A DNA stretch of 64,000 bases, taken from contig NZ_KQ950180.1 in the NCBI RefSeq assembly GCF_001517975.1, forward strand, positions 1,118,167 to 1,182,166, given 5' to 3'. Both the position numbers and the translations under genes were made by a program. Below the pieces are notes generated by a model that ran no database searches, was not told where the DNA came from, and saw only the letters and a list, made by a program, of their open reading frames with translations. Positions 27,912-36,482 of the stretch are shown here, in pieces. Numbering within the stretch: the first letter of the stretch is position 1; each line of letters begins with the position of its first letter. Source of the stretch: Thermobifida cellulosilytica TB100. GTDB lineage: Bacteria; Actinomycetota; Actinomycetes; Streptosporangiales; Streptosporangiaceae.

Positions 27912-30281
27912 TCACTCCTGGGACGGGGTGGCCCCTCCCTGGCCCACCGGGGCCGGGTCCGCGCCGTCGGCTCCGGTCTGGGCGGAGAGCGCCGGGTCCG
28001 GCGTCTCCGTCCGCTGTCCGGCCGTGTCCTCGGCGAGGCCGTCCGTGCCGCGCCGCTTGCCCCACGTGATGGCGCCGACGAGGACGACCACCGCGACGGC
28101 GGTCACCCCGATCCGCAGCGCGAGGTTGTCGGCGTAGATGACCACGCTGGGCGCGATCAGCAGGGCGACCAGGTTCATCACCTTGAGCAGCGGGTTGATG
28201 GCCGGGCCGGCGGTGTCCTTGAAGGGGTCGCCGACCGTGTCGCCGATGACGGTGGCCTCGTGCGCCTCCGACCCCTTGCCGCCGTGGTGGCCCTCCTCGA
28301 CGAGCTTCTTGGCGTTGTCCCAGGCCCCGCCGGAGTTGGCGAGGAACACCGCCATGAGCGCCCCGGCGGCGATGGCGCCGCCCAGGGACGCGCCCAGCGG
28401 GGCGTAGCCGAGGGCGAAGCCGACCGCGATGGGGGTGAGCACCGCGAGCAGTCCGGGGATGACGAGCTCCCGCAGCGAGTCGCGGGTGCAGATGTCGACG
28501 ACCCGGCCGTACTCGGGCTTCTCGGTGCCGTCCATGATGCCGGGACGGCTCCGGAACTGCTCGCGGACCTCGTAGACGACGCGGCCGGCGGCGCGGCCCA
28601 CCGCCATGATGGCCAGTCCGGAGAACAGGAACACCACGGCCGCGCCGACGATCACGCCGACGAGGACGTCGGGCCGGTCGACGGAGAGGCTGAACTCCGC
28701 GGCGCCCAGTTCGGCCTCGACCGCGGTGCGGAACGCGCCGAACAGCGCGGTGGCGGCGAGCACCGCGGTCGCGATCGCGATGCCCTTGGTGATCGCCTTG
28801 GTGGTGTTGCCGACCGCGTCGAGGCTGGTCAGCACGTCGGCTCCGGAGCCCTCCACGTCCCCGGACATCTCGGCGATGCCCTGGGCGTTGTCCGCGACCG
28901 GGCCGAAGGTGTCCATGGCCACGATCACCCCGACGGTGGTGAGCAGCCCGGTTCCGGCCAGCGCCACCGCGAACAGGCTGACGGTGACGTTGCCCGCGCC
29001 GAGCAGGAAGGCCGCGTAGACGGCTCCGGCGATGAGCAGCGCGGAGTAGACGGCCGACTCCAGGCCCACGGAGATGCCGGAGAGCACCACGGTGGCCGGT
29101 CCGGTCCGGGAGCTCTCCCCGATCTCGCGGACCGGGCGGCGGGTGGTCTCGGTGAAGTAGCCGGTGAGCAACTGGATCGCGGCGGCGAGCAGCAGGCCGA
29201 TGAGGACCGCGCCGATCGCGACGATCCGCGGGTCGCCGTCCACGGCGGCGATCTCCGGGGAGACGCCCTCCAGGTCGGCGAAGGAGGCGGGCAGGTAGAG
29301 CAGGGCCGCGCCCACCACCAGGACGGCGGAGATGACCGCGGAGATGAAGAAGCCGCGGTTGATCGCCGCCATGGCGTTGGCGTCGCGGGCGCGGGGCGCC
29401 ACCACGAAGATGCCGATGATCGCGGTGATGACGCCGATCATCGGCACCAGCAGCGGGAAGACCAGTCCTTCGACGCCGAAGGCGACCCGGCCCAGGACGA
29501 GGGAGGCGACGAGGACCACCGCGTAGGACTCGAACAGGTCCGCGGCCATTCCGGCGCAGTCGCCGACGTTGTCGCCCACGTTGTCGGCGATGGTCGCCGC
29601 GTTGCGGGGGTCGTCCTCGGGGATGTGCTGTTCGACCTTGCCCACCAGGTCGGCGCCGACGTCGGCGGCCTTGGTGAAGATGCCGCCGCCGACCCGCATG
29701 AACATCGCCAGCAGGGCCGCGCCGAAGCCGAAGCCCTCCAGCACCAGCGGGGCGTCCGAACGGTAGAGCAGGACCACGACGGCCGCACCGAGCAGCCCCA
29801 GGCCCACGGTGAACATGCCGGCCACGCCGCCGGTGCGGAAGGCGATCCGCATGGCGGAGCGCTCCTCTCCCGCGCGCGCGGCCGCGGCCACCCGGACGTT
29901 GCCGCGCACGGCGAGCCACATGCCCAGGAAACCGGTCACCGCGGAGAAGAGCGCGCCCACCGCGAAGAAGATCGAACGCCCCCACCGGACCGCCTCCGAG
30001 TCCGCCGGGAGCAGCAGGAGCAGCAGGGGAATGACAACGACGAAGACGGCCAGGGTGCGGAACTGGCGTTTGAGGTAGGCCGCCGCACCCTCCTGGACAG
30101 CCCTGGCGATGTTCTGCATCCGTTCCGTGCCCTGGTCGGCGGCGAGCACCTCGCGTACCAGCGCCCCCGCGACGGCGAGCGCGAGCAGCGCCACCGCCAG
30201 GACCACGACGACCAGTGTGAAGTCCATGCCGTGCAGAGCGAGTCCTGCGCCGCTCTCCGCGGCGAGGTTGAGCCCGGTCAA
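27912..30281 (-). CDS. hppA: membrane-bound proton-translocating pyrophosphatase, K+-independent type
   Basis: Encodes 789 residues with about 16 membrane helices. It couples hydrolysis of pyrophosphate to proton export. Substrate-site signatures are GGGIFTKAADVGADLVGKVE, DDPRNAATIADNVGDNVGD and GDTVGDPFKDTAGPAINPLLK. The segment GNTTKAITKG carries Lys where K+-dependent enzymes have Ala, so it should not need potassium. I place the start at a TTG (30281) because GGAGGAGGAC lies just before it; an in-frame ATG at 30314 lacks a ribosome site. The C-terminal tail after the last helix is Pro/Asp-rich. Confidence 0.95.
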   Translation of the reverse strand: MTGLNLAAESGAGLALHGMDFTLVVVVLAVALLALAVAGALVREVLAADQGTERMQNIARAVQEGAAAYLKRQFRTLAVFVVVIPLLLLLLPADSEAVRWGRSIFFAVGALFSAVTGFLGMWLAVRGNVRVAAAARAGEERSAMRIAFRTGGVAGMFTVGLGLLGAAVVVLLYRSDAPLVLEGFGFGAALLAMFMRVGGGIFTKAADVGADLVGKVEQHIPEDDPRNAATIADNVGDNVGDCAGMAADLFESYAVVLVASLVLGRVAFGVEGLVFPLLVPMIGVITAIIGIFVVAPRARDANAMAAINRGFFISAVISAVLVVGAALLYLPASFADLEGVSPEIAAVDGDPRIVAIGAVLIGLLLAAAIQLLTGYFTETTRRPVREIGESSRTGPATVVLSGISVGLESAVYSALLIAGAVYAAFLLGAGNVTVSLFAVALAGTGLLTTVGVIVAMDTFGPVADNAQGIAEMSGDVEGSGADVLTSLDAVGNTTKAITKGIAIATAVLAATALFGAFRTAVEAELGAAEFSLSVDRPDVLVGVIVGAAVVFLFSGLAIMAVGRAAGRVVYEVREQFRSRPGIMDGTEKPEYGRVVDICTRDSLRELVIPGLLAVLTPIAVGFALGYAPLGASLGGAIAAGALMAVFLANSGGAWDNAKKLVEEGHHGGKGSEAHEATVIGDTVGDPFKDTAGPAINPLLKVMNLVALLIAPSVVIYADNLALRIGVTAVAVVVLVGAITWGKRRGTDGLAEDTAGQRTETPDPALSAQTGADGADPAPVGQGGATPSQE

Positions 30282-30722
30282 TCCGTCCTCCTCCAGACGG
30301 GCAGGGCCCCGCATGCGTTCCCGTACCGCCGTCCGGGGCGGCCCGGACCGTTCGCCCGGGAACTCGTCAGGCGGGGTCTTGCCGGTGCCTCCATGGTCGA
30401 GAAAATCCCTATCGTTTCCGCCGGGTTAACGGTCGATGTGCCGGGAGTCTACGCATCGTTACCCGAAAATGTGAGGGCCCAAAGACGCTTTCCCAGAAAA
30501 CCCCGGAAGCTGCAACCCGATGGCGACCCAGAAAAAGCGACACTCTCGCCTGAAGGAGGATTTATTTCGCTTTTCGCACTTTTTTCGCAAATGCGGAGAA
30601 AGGTGATAAAAGACGCATAAGGAACGTGCGTCACAAAAGACGGCGGCCGTCAGACGACCGGCCACCGTCAAGGCAATCAGAACCGCGCCCCGCGCGCGGC
30701 GTTTCCCGGGCGATGTGACTGG
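30282..30722. promoter_or_regulatory. AT-richer upstream region of hppA
   Basis: No gene is supported in this 441-base gap. On the minus strand TAGACT (30446-30451) is a plausible -10 box for hppA. Three copies of TTTCGC lie at 30565-30570, 30572-30577 and 30583-30588 inside an AT-rich stretch, which is unusual for this genome and could be a protein-binding cluster. Confidence 0.3.
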
Positions 30723-31223
30723 CTACACAGCAGACCCGCGGGTGAGCCGGAGCCCGGCCGGGTCGATCCGGTCCGCCTCCCCGCTCTCGACCCGCTCCGC
30801 AGCCGCCCGCGCGTACGCGGCGACCCCGGGGGCGTCCACCCCGTGCGGGGCGTCGGCGCCGTACCCGGCCACCCGGTCCGCTCCCCGGCGCAGCAGCCGG
30901 GCCGCGCCCACGGCGTTGCCGCGCTGGGCGTGCGTGAACCCCACGGCCACCTGGGCCAGCCCGCGCCACAGCTCCCGTTCGGGCCCCTCCGCCGACTTCC
31001 ACACCGCCTCCAGCACCTCGTGGGCGTGGAAGGCGTACCCCTGCTCCAGCAGCCGCTGGGCCTCGGCCAGCCCTTCGGCGGGGGTGAACACCGCGTCGTC
31101 CGGGATCCGGGGCACGCCCACGGCCCCGTACGGCAGCGGACGCCCGTAGCGGTCCCGGGGCCGCTGGTTCTGCGCCCGGCCGTCGGCCGCGCGGTCCCGG
31201 TCCTCACGTGCCTGGTTCGTCAT
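30723..31223 (-). CDS. DUF309 domain protein
   Basis: Encodes 166 residues. The helical DUF309 domain covers about residues 50-140 with the diagnostic EQGYAFHAHEVLEAVWK and LWRGLAQVAVGFTHAQRGN; the paired histidines suggest a metal or anion site, but the role is unknown. The N-terminal 40 residues are charged and probably disordered. GGAG precedes the ATG. The first 20 bases overlap the end of the upstream hydrolase gene, so the two are co-transcribed. Confidence 0.8.
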   Translation of the reverse strand: MTNQAREDRDRAADGRAQNQRPRDRYGRPLPYGAVGVPRIPDDAVFTPAEGLAEAQRLLEQGYAFHAHEVLEAVWKSAEGPERELWRGLAQVAVGFTHAQRGNAVGAARLLRRGADRVAGYGADAPHGVDAPGVAAYARAAAERVESGEADRIDPAGLRLTRGSAV

Positions 31224-32139
31224 CGGAAAGCCACTCCACGAGCAGTGCGGTCACCTGGTCAGGGCACTCCTGGTGGGGGAAGTGCCCGGCCTCCTCCACG
31301 AGCCGCAGCCGGTAGGGGGCGCGCACGTACCGCTCCTGTCCGTGCACCGTCGAGGGCAGGACGAGGGGGTCCGCGGCGCCGTGGACGCACAGCGTGGGAA
31401 CGGTGCTGGGCTCGCTCATACGCCGCAGGTAACGATAGCCGTCCGGGCGCAGCCGGGACCGGAAGAGCCACCGGTAGTACTCCAGGGAGCAGTGCGCCAC
31501 CAGGGGGATCCGGAACGCCTCGCGGAAGTTCCGCTCGGTCCGCTCGTCCGGCCAGCCAGGGCGCGACCAGCGGTGCAGCATGCGCGCCACGGCCTCGGCG
31601 CCGTCGGCCACCAGGCGGCGCTCCGGCAGCAGCGGCAGTTGGAAGCCGAGCAGGTCCCGCACGGCCCACCCCTGGTGCCAGTTGGTCCGCAGCGCGGTGA
31701 CCAGGCGCACCGGATGCGGCGCCGACAGCACCGCCAGCCTGCGCACCGCCCGGGGGTGGCAGACGCTCATCGTCCACCCGGCCAGGCCGCCCGTGCCGTG
31801 GCCGACCACGGCCGCGTCGGGCTCGCCCAGCACCCGGACCAGCCCGGCGATGTCGGAGGCCGCCGTCAACAGGTCGTACCCCCGCGGCGGCTTGTCGCTG
31901 GCGCCGTAGCCGCGCAGGTCCACCGCCACCGCGCGGTAACCGGCCCCGGCCAGCGCGGTGAGCTGCCGTTCCCAGGCCCACCAGAACTGCGGGAAGCCGT
32001 GCAGCAGCAGGACCAGCGGCCCCGCTCCGGCCTCGACCACGTGGAACCGGGTACCGCCGGCGCTGACCGTCCGGTGGGTCCACGGGCCGTCGATCAGGAC
32101 CACCGACTCGTCGGGAGCGCCGCTGACGCGGCTGGTCAC
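31204..32139 (-). CDS. epoxide hydrolase-like alpha/beta hydrolase with an altered nucleophile site
   Basis: Encodes 311 residues from a GTG that overlaps the stop of the holin-like gene (GTGA). The core fold is clear: LVLLLHGFPQFWWAWERQL with the HGFP oxyanion motif, DLRGYGASDKPPRGYD, and a C-terminal VEEAGHFPHQE with the catalytic His. The nucleophile elbow reads VVGHGTGGLAG, so glycine replaces the Asp of epoxide hydrolases or the Ser of esterases. Either another residue serves or the protein is non-catalytic. It is the middle gene of a three-gene overlap (holin-like, hydrolase, DUF309). Confidence 0.75.
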   Translation of the reverse strand: MTSRVSGAPDESVVLIDGPWTHRTVSAGGTRFHVVEAGAGPLVLLLHGFPQFWWAWERQLTALAGAGYRAVAVDLRGYGASDKPPRGYDLLTAASDIAGLVRVLGEPDAAVVGHGTGGLAGWTMSVCHPRAVRRLAVLSAPHPVRLVTALRTNWHQGWAVRDLLGFQLPLLPERRLVADGAEAVARMLHRWSRPGWPDERTERNFREAFRIPLVAHCSLEYYRWLFRSRLRPDGYRYLRRMSEPSTVPTLCVHGAADPLVLPSTVHGQERYVRAPYRLRLVEEAGHFPHQECPDQVTALLVEWLSDDEPGT

Positions 32140-32573
32140 TGCTGTGCGGCGGGCTCGCGGCGCAGCACAGCCTTGGTTCTGTCGAAGGTCTCCTTGGTGC
32201 GCGGCATGCCCTGGACCTTCCGGTAGGAGAGGAAGCCGAACAGGCCGAGGAGGACCGCGACGAGCACGTAGAAGAGGGTGACGCTCAGGAAGGCCAGCCA
32301 CCCGGGCAGCCCCACGAGGTCGACCAGCACGAGGGCGAGCGTCACGGAGCCCATGACGAGGATGAGGTGCGCGACCAGCGCGGCGACCACGAACAGCCCC
32401 GTCCCCTGGGCGACCCTGCGGGCGTCCGCGGCGAGCTCCGTCCGGGCGAGTTCGAGTTGCAGGCTCACCAACTGGCCGAGGTGACCGGTCACCTCGGAGG
32501 TGAGTTCCCCCAGCGAACGCTCGGAAGCGTCGACGTCCACCGGTTCCCGGCCCTCTGTGTTGGTTTCGGACAC
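32136..32573 (-). CDS. phage holin family (Phage_holin_3_6-like) membrane protein
   Basis: Encodes 145 residues. A polar N-terminus with the helical GELTSEVTGHLGQLVSLQLELARTEL segment is followed by two membrane helices at about residues 60-85 and 88-115, then a basic tail ending RREPAAQQ. This is the layout of the actinobacterial family filed under PF07332; these are cellular proteins, and the holin name does not imply a prophage. The GTG at 32573 is preceded by GGAAGGAG. Its stop overlaps the start of the hydrolase gene. Confidence 0.8.
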   Translation of the reverse strand: MSETNTEGREPVDVDASERSLGELTSEVTGHLGQLVSLQLELARTELAADARRVAQGTGLFVVAALVAHLILVMGSVTLALVLVDLVGLPGWLAFLSVTLFYVLVAVLLGLFGFLSYRKVQGMPRTKETFDRTKAVLRREPAAQQ

Positions 32574-32752
32574 CGAGGCGACTCCTTCCGTCGGACACAC
32601 TTCTTGGGAATCTTCCCACAGTTCCCCGGGGACGGCCCCTGCGGCGCCGACATGTCCGCACACGTGTCCCGGCACCGCGGGGAACACGGCCGCCGACGCG
32701 GGAGGCCACCCGGTTGCGCCCCTCTCCACTACCCGGACGTAGGGTTCGTAAC

Positions 32753-33565
32753 GTGAACGCTGTGCCGACCGATCCCCTGATGCGGATCGCCGAACTCCCC
32801 GAGGTCGCCCGGGCCGTCGACGAGACCCGCGGCCTCGTCGACCTGTTGATCGGGCAACGGGTGCTGCGCCGCCGCGGCAGCGACGTCTCGATGGAGGCCG
32901 CCCTGCGCGGGGCGCGCGCCTCGGCCGTGCTCGAAGGAGCCGACGCCACCCTGGAGCAGGTGCGCTCGGGGGAGAGCGAGGACCCCCGGGTCAAGGGGTC
33001 GCTGCGGGTCTCCGGGGAGCTGGGGCTGCTGGTGGAGACCTGGGCCAAGGCGCCCCGCCAGGTCCTGGCCCGGCTGCACGTGCTGGCCGCGGCCGACGCG
33101 GTCGCGCCCGAGGCCCTGGGGCGACCCCGCCGCGCCGGGGAGGAGGTGTCCGACCCGCTGGGGATCGGCGCGCCGCCGAGCGCGGCCGAGGTCGCCGTCC
33201 GGCTGGAGGCCCTGGCGTCCCTGCTGGCCACGCCGACCGACGCGCCCGCCCTGGTGGTCGGCGCGGTGGTGCACGGCGAACTGCTGGCGCTGCGCCCCTT
33301 CGGCTGGGGCGACGGCATCGTCGCGCGGGCGGCGGAGCGGCTGACCCTGATGGAGCGGGGCCTGGACCCCAACTCGCTGGTGCCCACCCAGTTGGGGCAC
33401 GAGCAGCGCCGCGCGGAGTACGTGCGCGCGCTGCACGGCTACCTGACGGGGACCCCCGAGGGCGTGTCCGGCTGGGTGGTGCACTGCGCCCAGGCGGTCA
33501 TGGACGGCGCGCGCGACTCCCTGGCCACCTGCGAGGCCATCCGGCGCGCCTCCGGCCGCTCCTGA
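32753..33565 (+). CDS. Fic-like domain protein with degenerate active-site motif
   Basis: Encodes 270 residues. The region VVHGELLALRPFGWGDGIVARAAERL near residue 178 aligns with the Fic core HxFxxGNGRxxR, but His and several catalytic positions are altered (RPFGWGDGIVAR). AMP transfer is therefore doubtful. N-terminal residues 1-100 are helical. I place the start at the GTG 32753. TAGGGT at 32740-32745 would put transcription at or next to the GTG, so the message is probably leaderless. It is divergent from the holin-like operon. Confidence 0.6.
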   Translation: MNAVPTDPLMRIAELPEVARAVDETRGLVDLLIGQRVLRRRGSDVSMEAALRGARASAVLEGADATLEQVRSGESEDPRVKGSLRVSGELGLLVETWAKAPRQVLARLHVLAAADAVAPEALGRPRRAGEEVSDPLGIGAPPSAAEVAVRLEALASLLATPTDAPALVVGAVVHGELLALRPFGWGDGIVARAAERLTLMERGLDPNSLVPTQLGHEQRRAEYVRALHGYLTGTPEGVSGWVVHCAQAVMDGARDSLATCEAIRRASGRS

Positions 33566-33607
33566 ACCGGGCCGGACCGCGGGCGCAGAGCCGACACACA
33601 CGGCGAG

Positions 33608-33658
33608 GGGGCGACCTCCGACCTTTCCCTGTGCGGGAAATGTCCGGAGTGTCGCCCC
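33608..33658 (+). terminator. extended three-part hairpin after the Fic-like gene
   Basis: Stem segments GGGGCGAC/GTCGCCCC, CTCCG/CGGAG and TTTCCC/GGGAAA stack with small internal loops and a five-base apical loop. Lying 42 bases after the stop, it is probably a terminator, though the regular shape could also be a small structured RNA. The rest of the gap to 34191 contains no gene I can support. Confidence 0.5.
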
Positions 33659-34191
33659 GCCACGTCAAACCGGGTTAACATGCGTGCATTATCACTAGTC
33701 CGGCCAGGTGTCGGCCTGGTCTGGACGGGCCGCTCTCGGCGGTGATGCGTGGGTGCCCGGTCGGCGTGTCCGACAGGTTCTTCCCGTCGCCTACTTCCTT
33801 TCTATGCCCGGCAGGGAACTCTGGAAAGAGGCCGGAGGACCATTTTTTCGTCAAGTGGGCAAAGTACCGGGATAACTTTGCGTATATCATCTATTATCCG
33901 AAGGACCGGCCCGGTGGGACGGCGGAAAACCGCCTGACGCGTCCGTCCGGGACGGCGCGTCCGCCGGTCGGCCCCTTCGCGTACGGACCTCTCCGGATAC
34001 GGAACCGGCTCTTCCCCCCGGAGCCGGGCCGTCGGACGGCCCCCGCCTTCCCCCCTGGCGGGGGCCGTCGTCCCCTTCCCGGCTCCGCCCCGCTCCGCAC
34101 GTTGTCCACAGCCGACGGATTCGGCTTTCCCCGTCCCGTGCGACCGCGCGAGCGTGGAGACAGCACACCCGCAGTCCCCGGGAGGTCCGCC

Positions 34192-35289
34192 ATGCCGTCC
34201 GCCGAGTCCGCCCGTCCCCTGGTCGTCACCGACGACACCGTTCTCCTCGACGACCTGCTGCGCCTGGCCGCCGCGGCCGACACCGAGGTCACCGCGGTCT
34301 CCTCGGCGGCGCGCACCGGCCGCTACTGGTCCGAGGCCCCGCTGGTGGTCGTGGGGGCCGACCTCGTCGGCGCCCTGGCCGACGCCGAACCGCCCCGGCA
34401 CCCCAACGTGGTGGTGGTCGGCCGCGCGCCCCTCCCCTGCGCCGTCCCGGACGTCGGCGTCTACGCCGACGCGATACGGATCGGCGCCCGCGACGTCCTC
34501 ACCCTGCCCGACGCCGAACAGCAGATGGTGGAGCTGCTGACCGAGCCCGCGGAGCACGCCGCGGGGGAGGCTCCGGTCGTCGCGGTGGTCGGCGGGCGGG
34601 GCGGCGCCGGGGCCAGCCTGCTCGCCGTGGCGCTGGCGCTGGCCGGACGCCGTGCCCGGCTGCGCACCGCACTGCTCGACGCCGACCCCCTGGGCGGCGG
34701 CCTCGACCTGCTGCTCGGCGCCGAGCACGCGCCCGGCTCCCGGTGGGAGGAGTTCAGCGACCGCCAGGGGCGGATGGTCTGGTCGGCGCTGCGCGACACG
34801 CTGCCCCACGCCCACGGCATCCCCGTGGTGACCTGGAACGCGCGCCGCCCGTGCACCCCCGTCCCCCCGGCGGCCATGCGCACGGTGCTCGGCGCGGCCG
34901 CACGGGGGTGCCAGCTCCTGGTCGCCGACCTGCCGCGGGCACTGGACGCCGCGGCGGCGGAGGTGCTGCGGCGGGCCACCGTCACCCTGCTGGTGCTTCC
35001 CGCCGACGTCTACTCGGTGGTGGCCGCCGAACGGCTCGTCCCCCTGCTCCGCGAGTCCGTGGCGGACCTGCGCCTGGTGGTGCGCGGCGCCTCCCCCGAC
35101 GGCCTGTCCGCCCAGACGGTCGCCGCCGTCCTGGGCCTGCCCCTGGAGGGGGAGCTCGCCGACGAGCCCGGCCTGGACCGTCTCCTGGAGCGCGGCGACA
35201 CCCCGGCCAACCGGCCCCGCTCCCCGCTCGCGTCGTTCGGCGACGCCTTCGTGGCCCGGCTGTGCAGCGCCCCGGTGCTGCCGGCATGA
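34192..35289 (+). CDS. ssd: septum site-determining protein Ssd / CpaE-like ATPase of the tad locus
   Basis: Encodes 365 residues. Residues 1-125 form a receiver-like domain without phosphorylation signature. Residues 130-330 form a MinD/ParA-type ATPase with a deviant Walker A (VVGGRGGAGASLLAVALALA), which retains glycines but ends in Ser. As CpaE homologues do in Caulobacter, it probably positions the pilus machine. The mycobacterial homologue was named septum-site determining protein. GGAGG precedes the ATG at 34192. Its TGA overlaps the tadA start. Confidence 0.85.
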   Translation: MPSAESARPLVVTDDTVLLDDLLRLAAAADTEVTAVSSAARTGRYWSEAPLVVVGADLVGALADAEPPRHPNVVVVGRAPLPCAVPDVGVYADAIRIGARDVLTLPDAEQQMVELLTEPAEHAAGEAPVVAVVGGRGGAGASLLAVALALAGRRARLRTALLDADPLGGGLDLLLGAEHAPGSRWEEFSDRQGRMVWSALRDTLPHAHGIPVVTWNARRPCTPVPPAAMRTVLGAAARGCQLLVADLPRALDAAAAEVLRRATVTLLVLPADVYSVVAAERLVPLLRESVADLRLVVRGASPDGLSAQTVAAVLGLPLEGELADEPGLDRLLERGDTPANRPRSPLASFGDAFVARLCSAPVLPA

Positions 35290-36482
35290 GCGGCCCCCGT
35301 CCGTCCTCCGGCCGTCCCGGCGCCCGGCTGCTCGACGCGGTCCGCGCCCGGCTGGTGCGCGACGCCGCCGAGCCGACCCTCGCCGCGGTGGCCGCCGCGG
35401 TCCGCGCCGAGGGCGCCACCCTGGGCGACGCCGAGGTCCTGGCGCTCTCCCGCACCCTCCGCGCCGACCTGGCGGGCGCCGGGCCGCTGGAGCCCCTGCT
35501 CGCCGACCCCGGGATCACCGACATCCTCGTCAACGGCCCCCGCGAGATCTGGGTGGATGACGGCTCCGGACTGCGCCGGGTCGACGACGTCGGGTTCGCC
35601 GACGAGGACGCGGTGCGCCGCCTGGCGCAGCGGCTGGCCGCGCAGGCCGGGCGGCGGCTCGACACGGCCGTGCCGTGGGTCGACGCGCAACTGGCGTCGG
35701 GGGCGCGGCTGCACGCGGTGCTGCCCCCGGTGTCGCCCGAGGGCACCCGCCTGTCGCTGCGGCTGCCCCGGCACCGGGCGTTCACCCTCGCCGAGCTGGT
35801 CGGCTCCGGCGCGCTGCCTCCCGCCGGGGCGCTCCTGCTGCGCTCCCTGGTGGAGTCCCGGTGCCCGTTCCTGATCTCCGGCGGCACCGGGACCGGCAAG
35901 ACCACCCTGCTGTCCACGCTGCTCTCCCTGGCCAGCCCCACGGAGCGGCTGGTCCTCGTCGAGGACTCCGCGGAGCTGCGCCCCGAGCACCCCCACGTGG
36001 TCCGGTTGCAGTCGCGTCCGCCCAACATCGAGGGCAGGGGCGGGGTGGAGCTGGACCAGTTGGTCCGCCAGGCGCTGCGGATGCGCCCCGACCGGCTGGT
36101 CGTCGGCGAGGTGCGCGGCCCGGAGGTCGTCTCCCTGTTGCAGGCCCTCAACACCGGCCAGGAGGGCGGGGCGGGCACGCTGCACGCCAACACCGCCGCC
36201 GACGTGCCCACCCGGGTCGAGGCGCTGGGGTGCGCGGCCGGGCTGAGCCGCGAGGCCGTGCACAGCCAGCTCGCCGCGACCCGCGCGATCGTGGTGCACC
36301 TGGTCCGCCGGCCGGGCGGTCCGCGCCGGGTGGCGCAGTTGTGCGTGCTGCGCCGCGCCCCCGACGGCACGGTCACGGCGGTGCCCGCGGTCACCTTCCC
36401 CTCCGGGGGCGATCTGCGGCGCGACGCCGCCTTCGCGGAGCTGCACGACCGGCTCGGTCTGGGAGCGGGGAGGCGGCGGTGA
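35286..36482 (+). CDS. tadA: tad pilus secretion ATPase TadA/CpaF
   Basis: Encodes 398 residues of a type II/IV secretion ATPase. The N-terminal domain (residues 1-130, with PGITDILVNGPREIWVDDG) leads to the motor domain with Walker A SGGTGTGKTTLLSTLL near residue 205, the Asp box LVEDSAELRPEHPH, Walker B MRPDRLVVGEVRG and the His box GTLHANTA. It powers assembly of Flp-type pilins in the cytoplasmic membrane. Start and stop overlap with neighbouring genes by four bases each, giving tight coupling. Confidence 0.92.
   Translation: MSGPRPSSGRPGARLLDAVRARLVRDAAEPTLAAVAAAVRAEGATLGDAEVLALSRTLRADLAGAGPLEPLLADPGITDILVNGPREIWVDDGSGLRRVDDVGFADEDAVRRLAQRLAAQAGRRLDTAVPWVDAQLASGARLHAVLPPVSPEGTRLSLRLPRHRAFTLAELVGSGALPPAGALLLRSLVESRCPFLISGGTGTGKTTLLSTLLSLASPTERLVLVEDSAELRPEHPHVVRLQSRPPNIEGRGGVELDQLVRQALRMRPDRLVVGEVRGPEVVSLLQALNTGQEGGAGTLHANTAADVPTRVEALGCAAGLSREAVHSQLAATRAIVVHLVRRPGGPRRVAQLCVLRRAPDGTVTAVPAVTFPSGGDLRRDAAFAELHDRLGLGAGRRR

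Noticed and set aside
27837-30620. 927-codon frame antisense to hppA
   Set aside because: It is a shadow of the pyrophosphatase gene on the other strand, with His/Asp/Gly/Arg low-complexity composition and no ribosome site.
32136-32573. Prophage remnant because of the holin family name
   Set aside because: No other phage genes surround it; the family is a normal cellular membrane protein in actinomycetes.
33675-33890. 71-codon minus-strand frame in the gap before the tad locus
   Set aside because: No ribosome site and no recognisable sequence; left as part of a non-coding gap.
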